DNA of 64,000 nucleotides from Cotesia glomerata (lineage: Eukaryota; Arthropoda; Insecta; Hymenoptera; Braconidae): contig NC_058167.1 of assembly GCF_020080835.1 (NCBI RefSeq), positions 1,398,768 through 1,462,767 on the forward strand, given 5' to 3'. A program made the translations under genes and the position numbers. Of the stretch, positions 29,166 to 39,589 are shown in pieces. Position 1 is the first letter of the stretch. Every line of letters begins with the position of its first letter. The notes beneath the pieces were generated by a model that did no database searches, was not told the origin of the DNA, and saw nothing but the letters and a program-made list of their open reading frames with translations.

Positions 29166-29358
29166 TTACCGACTGTTAGGGGATTATCATCGATTTGTTG
29201 GTCGGTTTTTACCGACTGTTTGGGGGATTATCATCGATTTGGTGATTGATTTTTACTGACTGTTAGGGGATTATCATCGATTTGTTGGTTGGTTTTTACC
29301 GACTGTTGGGGGATTATCATCGATTTGGTGATTGATTTTTACCGACTGTTGGGGGATT
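29166..29358. repeat. Minisatellite, ~44-bp unit, about 4.5 copies
   Basis: Repeated unit ACCGACTGTTAGGGGATTAT followed by CATCGATTTG and a G/T-rich tail. Alternate copies differ in a consistent way (TTGTTGGTCGG against GGTGATTGATT), hinting at a higher-order 88-bp unit. It abuts the LINE 3' tail. Confidence 0.75.
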
Positions 29359-29360
29359 AT

Positions 29361-30118
29361 TTTATTTTTATTTTATTTTTTTATCAGTTCAATGAACCCT
29401 ACAGCAAAGCCATTAATCGGGTTCCATGTTACGTACAATTTAATACAAAGTGTTTAATTTAAAATTATTATTATGATGTCACTATATAATTAAATATCAA
29501 AAGTAAATATTTTGCTCCAGTTTATACAATGTTTGACATACGAAGTTTAGAAAAACATTCAGAACTACTTATTTTATAAACATCCAAACTGTTATCTATC
29601 TTGTAAAAAGTATTGAAGGCACTTATTAATCGGTATATGGGGGCAGATGTAGCAAAGTTGGTGCCAGCGAGTGGAAGCTGGAAGGGAGTACTATCCCTCC
29701 AGGTCGGGGCTCTAAAAGTAATAGTGATAGAGTCTGCCAGACGTTCACAATCCACCTTCCCCTGAATCAGCCGCGTCAAGAAGATGGCGCATGCACAGAG
29801 TCTACGATCTTTTAATGTAATCATATGGAATCTACTACAAAGCTCTTTCCTATCCATGCCTGGTTTAGGATAAACACGATCCATTTTCCAGGACATGAAC
29901 TTGAGAAATTTATGTTGGACTTTATCAATTTTGTTACTGGATATCTCATAGATTGGAGACCATACAACTGCGGCATATTCAAGACGCGACCTAACCAGGG
30001 AAAAATAAATAGATTTAATAGCTTTAACAGTTACTAGGTTGCGACTTGATCTGGTTACAAAGCCTAACATTTTCCGTGACGCGGTAACAACCTTGCCAAT
30101 GTGCGGCTCAAAATTCAT
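29361..30118 (-). pseudogene. LINE ORF2 C-terminal part and 3' tail (jockey/CR1-like)
   Basis: The minus-strand frame 29522-30118 encodes the post-catalytic part of a non-LTR reverse transcriptase: a CDLGVVCDNK segment in a broken upstream frame, then MNFEPHIGKV, SRLEYAAVVWSPIYEI and IDKVQHKFLKFMSWK. These are typical of jockey/CR1-type ORF2 after the YADD site. The 3' end (minus strand, to about 29361) finishes in AT-rich AATAAAAATAAAA-type repeats, a usual LINE tail. The reverse transcriptase core itself is missing, so the copy is dead. Confidence 0.7.
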
Positions 30119-31010
30119 TTATTATCACATACAACACCCAGGTCACATTGGGTAGACACCCTAGTGCCCCGCGTGTTGTCAATTTACGTCTAAGTGTTTC
30201 TTTTAATCTTAGATCAGCCTTAATACTATGACTATACCAAGGTGAAAATTGCCTTTTACTTGCACTAATTTTCTTTTTGACTAGTACAGATGACTTAAAG
30301 ATAGAGTTTAATACATTGTATAAAGAATTACAGTTTGTGTTTGGGTTGCTCGGTTGGAGGACAGAATCCCAATCAACAGCGAGTAGCTCTACTACTAACT
30401 TATCACTATCAATGGATTTAAAGTTTAACTCATGATGAACAGGAGAAGAGCAAGCAGTTTTCACTGCTTTATGATATTTAATAGTAACATTGAGAACCGG
30501 GTGGTAAGGATCCACACCAACCAGTGACCAGGACGATCCCCCCACCGAGCAAGCCAAGTTAGAAAAAACTAAATCAAGACATTTATTCTGATTATAAATA
30601 TAATTAAACTGATTGAGCTCAAAGTGCTCTTGCCATAAACGTAATATATTGGATTTTGAGTCAAAAACAGATATCAGATATCGATTCACAGAACAAGGGG
30701 AATTAAAATCACCAATCACTATAAGCTGACGATGAACTTGTAAAAAGACCTCCAGGTCATCGAAGAACTCCTCAAAAGAATGAATACTGATGTCCGGAGC
30801 GATGTAGATGACAAACAACAAGATTGAGGAATTAGACGTCGTGATCTTGATGCAGACAGCGTCCACATCTTCATATTTATTAGTGAAGTTATCAGTATTC
30901 ATGTAGAAGGTTGTGAGATTAGTATCAACCGCAACAAGAACTCCTCCTCCTCTGCCCTTAGACGATGAGCGTCTATCCCCACGGAATACATTAAAGTGGC
31001 TGAGGTCCAT
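30108..31010 (-). pseudogene. LINE ORF2 endonuclease domain (partial)
   Basis: The frame encodes an apurinic-type endonuclease: KGRGGGVLVAVDTN, an AVCIKI.. strand, IVIGDFNSPCSVNRY with the catalytic Asp-Asn, and a VGVDPYHPVLNV segment with the terminal His. The N-terminal part is in another frame or lost (31011-31140 still looks related). At the 3' side it runs directly into the post-RT segment, so roughly a kilobase with the palm domain has been deleted near 30130-30180. Confidence 0.7.
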
Positions 31011-31144
31011 AAATTCCGAGGATAGCTTATCTGGAAAGAGCCAGGACTCAGTTAAAGCAATAACTTCAGCGTTGAGTAGTGAGATGTTGTCGATGATGGT
31101 CTCAAACTTAGTGTTAATTCCCCTTACATTTTGATAGTAGATAT

Positions 31145-32180
31145 TCAGATTCGCTTGCGTGTCTCCACTATCTTGGAGATGCCGTTTCTTGTGACAATTC
31201 TTAAATTTTCTTCCCCCAGAGATTTGCGACTGGTTAACTCCTTCTTCAGGGCAGCAAATTTCTGTCGTTGTAGAGGGGTCCAGTCTCTTTGAATTTGAAG
31301 ATTCACAAGTTCGGGCGGAAGAGTCTTGTCTCTCCTGCAGACCCGGAACATCTCTAGCAGTTTATCAACAGCAGATTCAGATGACATAATAATCTTTAGA
31401 GGTCGAGGATTAGTTAGAGATTCAGAGTATCTCCCAATTCTCATACATTTCTGTATATTGGTATCCTCTAAATTCAAAGAACTGATAGCAGTTTTAATGC
31501 GAGACAAATCATGAGACTCACCGTTAGCACTGTCAAAATCAAGTCCATAGATAATGACATTTTTCTTGCGCTTGGCACGATCCTCAATCTCCTCAATCAT
31601 GATATCTTGAATAGAATTGTTGGCTGACTGAATATTGGGCGAAGAGCACAAGGTACTGTAATTAGCTTCAAGCGTTTTACACCTAGCAGCAGTCTCATCA
31701 TGATCACTAGACAGCTTAGTAAGTTGAGCTTGACATGAATTAAGTTTGTCTGATATATCATCAATAGATTTATTAAAAGTGTCACGAATTGAATCCATGC
31801 GTTTGTTCAATAGCCCTTTAAGAGATTTCATGCTGTCCGTGATCGCTAGATTTAGGCTAGACTGAATTTCAAGAGTGTGTTGGTCCAGAGCATCTTGCAG
31901 ATTTTGGTTATCCGGTTCATTCAACGTTGATGCCAGCATATCCTTGAGGTCGCTCCTCATTTCCTCAATCAGAAGCTCCTTGAACGAGCTCATTGGGTGT
32001 TGCGTAGGTGGTTTAACAATGGAGCAGCACTTGTTGATTGCACCAGCCGATGTCGAACCTGTCACCATAGCACAACTTGGATGATAGTTCAGGCCACATT
32101 GCATACAGGCTATCGGTTTGGTGGATATAGTTTTGTCACATAGATTGCAGGTGATATCCCTGAACTTTATGATGTCTCCC
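31145..32180 (-). CDS. LINE ORF1 protein with PHD-like zinc finger and coiled coil
   Basis: The first ATG is at 32104, but the open frame extends to about 32179 without an ATG and holds the start of a zinc finger: CNLCDKT then ACMQCGLNYHPSC, a PHD-like Cys/His pattern that only makes sense if translation begins upstream. Next come a coiled coil (residues ~100-170) and an RRM-like core (KKNVIIYGLDFDSANGESHD, CMRIGRYSE, FAALKKELTSRK). Jockey/CR1-type ORF1 proteins bind RNA and have this layout. The upstream start is missing or frameshifted, so the copy is probably inactive. Confidence 0.7.
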
Positions 32181-32391
32181 GGTTAAGTTGTTTTAGAGAG
32201 TGACACATTTCAGTGCTGAGGACTTCAATGTAAATAAAAACAATAAACAGATACACTTCTATGGTAAGTTTTCAGAGTTGTGTATGTTCACTCATAGGAA
32301 AACATATAGATGTCACCAACAATGCACTCCAGGTAAACCAACCTTCAAGTCGCGCCAACTATAGTAACCGGAAATAATAGAAAAGAAAGAA
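32181..32391. other. Probable LINE 5' UTR up to the gap
   Basis: No open frame; its position upstream of ORF1 suggests the 5' UTR. The element's 5' end is not defined because of the gap. Confidence 0.35.
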
Positions 32392-32491
32392 NNNNNNNNN
32401 NNNNNNNNNNNNNNNNNNNNNNNNNNNNNNNNNNNNNNNNNNNNNNNNNNNNNNNNNNNNNNNNNNNNNNNNNNNNNNNNNNNNNNNNNNN
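32392..32491. other. Assembly gap (100 N) at the left edge of the palindrome
   Basis: Exactly 100 N, ending one base before the ACCCTTGTGG transposon terminus. Confidence 0.98.
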
Positions 32492-33422
32492 ACCCTTGTG
32501 GAAATAATTTGCTGAAAAATCTCTTAGAAAGTCTTCAAAACTCTGCAGAAGACATTTTGAAAGTCTTGCCGTCCTTAAGTAAGTCCTGAGAAGAGCGAAT
32601 AAGTCTTACAAACTCTTCAAAACTCTGAAAAAATCAAATGTTCCCTGAAATTTCGGACTTTCAGTAAGAGTTCTAAAGAGTTTAAAAGACTTATTTATAA
32701 TTTTTCAGAAAAAAAATGTGAGCAAAAATTTACTCTACAAGAGTTTTAAAGGATTAAGAAGACTTATTAAGTAATGATGCTCTAAATGGTAAAAATATTT
32801 AAATACTTATTATATTGTTATAAATTTATGTTTTTATTTATTATCAGCCTGAATATATCAATTAATATGTATGTATAAATATAATTACATGTATGCATAT
32901 ATATTTGTACAGCTAGAGTACATCTTTTGAATGATTTAAAGAGTAATACAAAAACGAAAATTGAATCTTTTTCCACAAATCATCAATTTATGCAATTAAG
33001 TAAGTTTTATTCATTAAGTGAAAGGTTCACATCAAAGTATATTTATTCATTAACTTATTTTTCATTTATAAAGACTTAGATCAAAGAATAATTATTTAGA
33101 TTAGAATTAACTAATTTTTTATATTTTAGATTATTTTTTTATTATTTAATAATAATTCAAACGACTTATTGAACAATAACACTGTAATTCTCTAAATATA
33201 TATATTATATTGCAACAGAGTATGACGGTAAAGAACATTTAATAATTATTTAGATTAGAACTAACTTATGTTTTATATTTTAGATTATTTTTTTTATTAT
33301 TTAATAATAATTCAAACGACTTATTGAATAATAACACTCTAATTCTCTAAATGCTATAAATACATATATTATATTGCAACAGAGTATCACTTCAAACAAC
33401 ATTTAAAATGGAAGTTCTAAAA

Positions 33423-34350
33423 CTATTGATTAAATTTTTTTTTTGCGACTTGAATAGCATTGTCCAGATATTTATTGACAGTCGCTTCTTTTACTTCTTT
33501 ATTGAATGTTTCTTGAGAGTAATTCTGTTGTTCTAAATAATAGCGGTAGTGTGTTTGCAGCAGTTCTTTTTTTCGAGGTGTTAACTGATTACGACCTGTC
33601 GTGTTTTTCTGTGTGCGTACTACTCTTTGCGAGAGAGTTTCCACACCCCATATAGCATGAGACATTATTCGGATGAATTTAGCGGGTGTCTTTGCATCAA
33701 ATGCTGCACGCGAATCGCTACTTGGAATTGTAATATCGTCTCCAACATTGAACACATCGTGATCTAAATAGTAATACGGATCATAACGCTGTTGCCGTTG
33801 ATGCTGTTGTTGTTGTTGAGGTAGTTGCTGTTGTTGTTGCGATAGATTTCGTTGTTGTTGCTGTTGTTGTTGACGCAGTTGCTGCTCTACTTGACCGAGT
33901 TTTTTCCGCGCAGTAGCTGCATCTAATCTCGATTTTTGAACTTCACGTCTTAAGTTGAAAATTTCTTCATCTTTCTTTTTTAGGTCTTCCTTTAAACGTC
34001 GAACTAATTGATTTGAATTTGAATTCTAAACATAAAATACGTTAATGAAATATCTTTCATTTACATTGCAGAAAAAATCAAATGTAAACAGTAGGTATTA
34101 GTTTCCTAGAACTTACAGTTATATCCTTCAAAACAGATGGAGCATTGATGGAAGAGGTTGGCTGTGATCTTGTCTGCGAAGCCTACAAAAAACATTATTT
34201 CTTTAATTGACATAATCACTTTTTTAATTAAACAATTTTTTTTATTAAAAAATTAAATGTTAACAGTATAGGTATTAGTTCGTTTGAGCTTACCGTTATA
34301 TCATTCAAAGCAGGTGGAGCACTGGTGGAAGAAGTTTGCGGTGATCTTGT
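33423..34350 (-). CDS. BEN-domain transposon protein, 3' exons (left-arm copy)
   Basis: Minus-strand exons: 34294-34350 and 34117-34173 (each 57 nt, 19 codons, paralogous to each other), then 33423-34025. The long exon encodes a coiled coil (LKEDLKKKDEEIFNLRREVQ), a Gln-rich linker from CAA/CAG repeats, and a BEN domain (FNVGDDITIPSSDSRAAFDA, FIRIMSHAIWGVETLSQRVV, VNKYLDNAIQVAKKK). BEN domains bind DNA or chromatin; in insects many are carried by DNA transposons. The end differs from the right-arm copy (KKKFNQ against KKKN) because of a homopolymer length change. The 5' exons are not visible in the arm. Confidence 0.7.
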
Positions 34351-34416
34351 CTGCGGGGCCAACAAAAAACATTATTTCATTAATTAACATCGTCACTTGT
34401 TCAGAGTGAATTTATA

Positions 34417-36042
34417 TGGGGTATTCCATGCCAAATCGACCACTTTTGAACCTGACTCCTTTAGATTTAGCTAAAACTTTTCTATTCTTTTCTACTCTTT
34501 GAAAGACATTTTTGAGAATTTTTTTATCCAACCCAAAAAAAGTTATGAATTTTCCAAAAAAGTGGCTTTTTATTTTTAAATAGCTATAACTTTTTTAGAC
34601 ATTGACCTTTGGGAACCTTTTTTTGAAGTTATACTTCTTTTGGCGCGATGGAGAAAAATGATGAGAGTGAATTTTAACGATGCGCGCGCACACCGACACC
34701 TAAATTCTACATTGTAAGGTTGGTTCTAGGTGGTATGAAAATTGATAACTATGTTCAAGTTGTATATTCTAGTATTTTTATATTTAAAACACGGGTTTTG
34801 TAACAGTACAATTAAACAGCGTGAATAAATAAATATTATTTTGGTGTTTTTTGATTTTATTTTTAATAATTAAATTAGAACAAAAAAATATTTTTTAAAA
34901 ATTGGACTTACAGTTTTTGAAGTTTTTTTACAAGTGAAAATTTTTTTTTTTATTTTTTTGTAATCATTTTTTCTATAAAAAAAATTCTAAAAATTTTTAT
35001 ATGTCAGCTAACTTGATTTTCATAATAATTAAAATATTTTATAACGATCGATTGTAAACTATTGATACTTTGCAGCTTCAAAATTAGTTGATTTAGAAAA
35101 ATCTTAAATAATATTGAATTAAATTCATATGATAATTAATGATTTTATATTTATACGGTATAGCTAAATTTTTACTATAATAAAACCTATTTGAATTTTT
35201 TTAACATTTTTCTTCGATCATTTTTGCATTTTTTTTCTTTAAAATATTTTTTATTATGTATAACAAAGAATTATAACTTCTAACGCGTGTACATAAGTAC
35301 ACACACTTTTTTTTTTTTTAATTTTTGTTTTTCAATCGACTTTTCGAAAAAATACACAAAAAAAAATTGAACATGATCAATTCTATAAAATAATCGTCTT
35401 TTTTTTTAGCAAAATCGTTATTTTTTCAAAGTTTTTCACTTTTTTTTTAAATTTTTCTCAAAACTTCAATCAATTTGGCAACTATTCCCGCTCATCCCGG
35501 ACAGGATCGATTTTTTTTATTTAATTGAAAAAAAAATAGTCTATTTTTCTGAAATAAAAAAATAATTTTTTTTTTCAATTGAATAAAAAAAAATGTAAAA
35601 AAAAATTGGCCCTGTCCGGGATGAGCGGGAATAGTTTTTAAATCGATTGAAGTTTTTTTTGAGAAAATTAAATTAAAAAAAAAAAAAGTGAAGAACTTTG
35701 AAAAAATAACGATTTTCCAAAAAAAAATAAAATATTATTTTATAGAATTGATCATATTCAATTTTTTTTTTGTGTATTTTTTAGAAAAGTCCATTGAAAA
35801 ACAAAAATTTAAAAAAAAAGGTTCCTAAAAGTCAATGTCTAAAAAAGTTATGGCTATTTGAAAATAAAAAAGCTACTTTATTGGAAAATTCATAACTTTT
35901 TTAGGGTTGGATAAAAAAATTTGAAGCAATTCTCAAAAATGACTTTCAAAGAGTAGAAAATAATAGAAAAGTTTCAACTAAATCTAAAGAGATCGGGTTG
36001 AATCTAAAGGGAAAAGTGGTCGATTTGGCATGGAATACCCCA
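34417..36042. mobile_element. 1.6-kb foldback element, GGGGTATTCCATGCC ends
   Basis: The ends GGGGTATTCCATGCCAAATC and GATTTGGCATGGAATACCCC are perfect inverted repeats. Inner blocks are also inverted around a core (CCCGCTCATCCCGGACAGG on the left, CCTGTCCGGGATGAGCGGG on the right). It carries ACACACTTTT and GCGCGCGC stretches but no gene. This is the most complete copy of the family also present at 4732-7634 and 48200-57780, with fragments at 37325-37490, 44940-45250 and 46750-46921. Confidence 0.8.
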
Positions 36043-36099
36043 TATGTATCGTATTTTTTTGTTAAAAATATTAAACATATTATTTAAAATATGTTTAAG

Positions 36100-36126
36100 C
36101 GGGCCCGGTGGTCTAGTGGTCTAAAA
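36100..36126 (+). other. tRNA-like A-box motif
   Basis: GGGCCCGGTGGTCTAGTGG followed by TCTAA resembles the 5' end and A box of a tRNA; no T-arm or B box follows at the right distance, so this is at most a SINE or tRNA remnant. The inverted copy is at 48120-48147. Confidence 0.3.
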
Positions 36127-36249
36127 TTTAAGCAATTTTAAAAATTTTATTTCTATATGAAGGTAATGACTAATGCTTTCAAATTTTTATTACACCTATT
36201 CTATTACTTATCAACTACATGAAAATGAAAATCAAAACAAAAAAAAAAT

Positions 36250-36680
36250 TTTTTTTAATTAGAAAAATGGCGCTGAAGATCCCCTCTCCAAAAAAAAATG
36301 GACCTTATTGGCGCAGGTCGATTGACTTCTCCAGCAAAAAATAACATAAATTAAGACAGATTTTTAATTAGTATAAGTATAGTTATCGTTGGAACAAGAA
36401 TGAAAAAAAAATATTTGACAAAATGGCGCGTAGTTAAAAGTACGAATCTGATATTCGTTTTCAAAAAATTCTTTTAACTACGCGCCATTTTGACAAATAT
36501 TTTTGTTTTTTTTTTTTCATTCTAGTTCCGACGATCACTATACTTATACTGATTGAAAATCTGTCTTTTTTTTTTTTATTTCAGATCAGATGGTGAGGTC
36601 AATCGACCTGCGTCAGTAAGGACCATTTTTTTTTGGAGAGGCGAACTTCAGCGCCATTTTTCTAATTAAAAAAAATTTTT
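36250..36680. mobile_element. ~430-bp hairpin MITE (AATTAGAAAAATGGCGCTGA ends)
   Basis: The left end AATTAGAAAAATGGCGCTGA and right end TCAGCGCCATTTTTCTAATT are inverted. The whole length folds back around 36460, where TTTTAACTACGCGCCATTTT meets its complement. The right-arm counterpart is at about 47565-47995. Confidence 0.75.
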
Positions 36681-36683
36681 TTC

Positions 36684-36910
36684 TCCCCTCCGTGCGGAAA
36701 GCGTCAATTTTCCGTTCGCTGCGCTAAACGAAAATGCCGCTTTCCGCCTCCGTCGAGGAGAAATAGTATTTTTCTTACCTGGGGCAGGAAAATAAGAAAT
36801 GTCTCAGATTACATGTAATTCTTGACCGAGGCGAAGCCGAGGTCGACAAACATGTGATCTGAGGCTTTCTTATTTCCTGCCCGTGGTGAGAATACTATTT
36901 TTCGAGCTAT
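36684..36910. repeat. GC-rich palindromic segment
   Basis: CTTACCTGGGGCAGGAAAAT and TTATTTCCTGCCCGTGGTGA are inverted around AATTCTTGACCGAGGCGAAG. A second small palindrome (GGAAAGCGTC..GCTTTCCGCC) precedes it. It stands out from the AT-rich background. Counterpart in the right arm at about 47335-47560. Confidence 0.6.
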
Positions 36911-37485
36911 TCTCCGAGCGCCAAAGTCTGATAGACGTTTAAAAATCGAATAAATATTTTTAAAATAAAGTTATATTTATTATTAATTTCCTATTTATTT
37001 TTTTAACTTTTATAATGATAGTCTAATATTTTATATTACAGCAGCTTAAGTATAGTTTTATTTATAAATTTTTATCAAATTCATCAGATTTCATAAAATA
37101 TCAAGCAGCATTTAAATAAAATCAGCATTTATTTTCATTACTCGATACTGTTCATTTAATGAGATTAATTAATCAAGCGTTCTGTTTGATGAATCATCAT
37201 ATTTTAAGTTTATACATTCAATCTTGAAGAAATCCGTTTATTAATTTTTTTTTATATTACGTCTTTTCTTGACCTACAATATTATATTTTTCAGGGACTA
37301 GGGAAACAAAAGGAGCAGTTGCTATGGGGTATTCCATGCCAAATCGACCACTTTTGAACCCGACCCCTTTAGATTTAGCTGAAACTTTTCTATTCTTTTT
37401 TAACCTTTGAAAGACATTTTTGAGAATTTTTTCAAATTTTTTTATCCAACCCAAAAAAAGTTGTAAATTTTTCAAAAAAAAAATT

Positions 37486-37915
37486 AGAAAAACGGTTCAC
37501 CCTAAAGGCCATCCCTGCAACTTCCCGCCAATTCTATACCTAAACGCTTGAAATTGCACTTATGACGTTTTAGAGCTCTTCGAGCTCATAAATACAATTT
37601 GGGTATTATTTTGAGCTCTCCGAGCTCAAAAAAATAGCTTTTGTATGCTTTTGAGCTCTTCGAGCTTAAAAGTTTGATAGAAGTTTGAAAAAACACTATT
37701 TCTTTAATTTTCAAATCGCCATAACTTTTGAATGGATCAACCGATTTTCACGCGGTTGGCGGCATTCGACGCAGTTTTATCATCCTCATAAGTTATTTTC
37801 AGGTTTTAATTGATCGAACCGAAAATTTCAGAGTAATTCCGAAAAAACACTTTTTTCGGTTTTCTTTCGTTCACGATAACTCACGAACGAATCAACCGAT
37901 TTTGACCGGACTGGC
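37486..37915. repeat. Part of the AACTTCCCGC-type element (left arm)
   Basis: Matches 46329-46760 in reverse, including the repeated GAGCTCTTCGAGCTCA motif and AATGGATCAACCGATTTTCA. It is cut by the gap at 37916. Confidence 0.7.
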
Positions 37916-38015
37916 NNNNNNNNNNNNNNNNNNNNNNNNNNNNNNNNNNNNNNNNNNNNNNNNNNNNNNNNNNNNNNNNNNNNNNNNNNNNNNNNNNNNN
38001 NNNNNNNNNNNNNNN
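37916..38015. other. Assembly gap (100 N) at the inner edge of the left arm
   Basis: Exactly 100 N; the palindrome may continue inside it. Confidence 0.98.
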
Positions 38016-38177
38016 TAGACCTAAAAAAAATAAAGCACAAAACTTGTTAGTTTAATGACTGAGAATAAATAAATAAATACTATATATTTTTTAACGCCAA
38101 AGCAGTCTATCTAGCTATACGTTGGTCAAGTATTGTGAATGAAAATTTTTTCATATTCATTAATTATCAATACAGAT

Positions 38178-38297
38178 TCCCTGTTTAAAAAAAGTATTGA
38201 GAACCATGGAAACGGAATTGAAAAGAATTACTTTTATGATAAATCGAATTCTTTCCAATTCCGTTTCTATTGTTCTCAATACTTTTTTTAATCAGGG
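38178..38297. mobile_element. ~120-bp hairpin MITE (CCCTGTTTAAAAAAAGTATT ends)
   Basis: The left half CCCTGTTTAAAAAAAGTATT is inverted on the right as AATACTTTTTTTAATCAGGG, and GGAAACGGAATTG pairs with CAATTCCGTTTC. It is similar in design to 8465-8572. Confidence 0.7.
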
Positions 38298-38537
38298 TTG
38301 TTTCTTCTTGTTAGATCTATGTAACTTATTATTATTTGAAAACTAGTAAGCTGGAAATTGTTAGAATTATATTCGAGTGCTAAATATATCCATTGCAACT
38401 CTTTAGACTTCTAAAGTAAAGAATGGCATTGAAGAAAATATGGAGTTTCATTGGTTTCATTCCCAGTCTGATACCAATGAAACCCCATAAATTTTATAAT
38501 CGTCATTGGATTATTTCGTGGAATAATGATGATTTAC

Positions 38538-38794
38538 CCTCGATTGCGGATGCCTTGTCCTTTTGGCTTGTACTCGCCATATTGTTTGCAGTCAAAATTA
38601 ATCTCATTATACAAGATTTCATCTTTGAGTTTTTTACTTTTTACTTTCTTCACAGAATCCAACGTCTTGGAATGCCTTTTTGAAAATTCATAGCCCGTTT
38701 TCTCGCTATAGTTATTAAGTTTTCGTATAACAGCTTCAAGAGAATTGAAAACAACACCGGCTTTAAAATCTACCTTTAAATTATGGTCACTCAT
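38538..38794 (-). CDS. FAR1-like DNA-binding exon of a MULE-type gene (partial)
   Basis: Minus-strand ATG at 38792-38794; about 85 codons ending at a GTAAAT donor next to 38538. The product reads MSDHNLKVDFKAGVVFNSLE, VIRKLNNYSEKTGYEFSKRH and INFDCKQYGEYKPKGQGIRN. The pattern of a helix, F..RxS and C..YG.Y..G.G.R resembles the FAR1/WRKY-GCM1-type zinc-binding domain at the N-terminus of MULE transposases. The following exons are not found to the left, where a MITE and the gap intervene. It is divergent from the MULE gene at 39590. Confidence 0.5.
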
Positions 38795-39589
38795 AGTAAT
38801 AACTTCTAAAACATAAATTTAAAAATAAAATTAATGCATATTGAATTATGTGAATATGTGATGAAAATTAAATTAGCCGACATCTGAAAATTTTTAGAAA
38901 TTTTTTATTGCAAAAATTCTTTCAAAAAATTTAAAAGAAAAAATTTCACATGTAGAAAACTTATAAAATTATGCGTACAATTTTTTTTTTTAATGATTTT
39001 TAATTGCAATTTAATAGATGAAAAAAGTCAAAAATTTTTAACGTCTGCTTATTTTAATATCATAAATATGTAGCATTTTTCAATATTAAATAATTAATAA
39101 CTTCTACTTACGATTTAAGATTTATCAAATCAGTGATGCAATCGTTTCCGAAGTGACGCAAAAAGATGCTGTCTTTACGCGGTTAAAAGTAAGAATATCG
39201 TTATCCCGATTCCAGAATATTCTTATAAATTTTTATAGATGGAAGATATACCGAAGTATCAGCACATACACTCAAATTCACAAGAACATATACTCCGAGG
39301 GTAATAAGACTAGCTCCAGAGGAAACAATGTTGAGAACTTCAATCCTAGTAAATTACGTACAATTTTTGTATAAGCCGCGACCTCTATCTAAAAAATTGA
39401 GTAGGATTTTCTTTTACCTACTATATAACTTTAGTTCTTGTTTTTGCCGTTACTCGAGGAAGTAAAAATTACGAAGGCAAATCTATACATTATTTACATC
39501 TTATTAATTTGAAGAATAAAATACTGACGATTTTACGGATGTGTTGATTATTTCTTACAATTAATATTTTATTTAAGTTTTTACTGAAA
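38795..39589. other. AT-rich spacer between the two divergent MULE-type genes
   Basis: No gene or repeat is recognised; it could hold promoters for both directions. Confidence 0.4.

Larger units (their letters stand above)
32492..37915. repeat. Left arm of a giant inverted repeat (5.4 kb)
   Basis: The whole interval recurs in reverse orientation at 46329-59707 once the 7.9-kb insertion at 49163-57099 is removed. It starts at the transposon terminus ACCCTTGTGG and includes the BEN gene (minus strand), a foldback repeat (34417-36042), a hairpin MITE (36250-36680), a GC-rich palindrome (36690-36905) and part of the AACTTCCCGC element. The arms differ by scattered substitutions and small indels, so they are not exact mirror copies. 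The left arm ends at an assembly gap. Confidence 0.85.

Noticed and set aside
36100..36126. Real tRNA gene
   Set aside because: Only an A-box-like 5' end; no T-arm follows and the sequence continues as AT-rich repeat.
37257..37475. 72-residue open frame, repeated identically at 46769-46987
   Set aside because: It is a translation of the foldback repeat (GGGTATTCCATG family) in both palindrome arms; it is Lys-rich with no domain, and frames in other copies are broken.
37728..38018. Open frame MNGSTDFHAVGG.., repeated at 46307-46516
   Set aside because: Lies within the AACTTCCCGC-type element and runs into N; no protein features.
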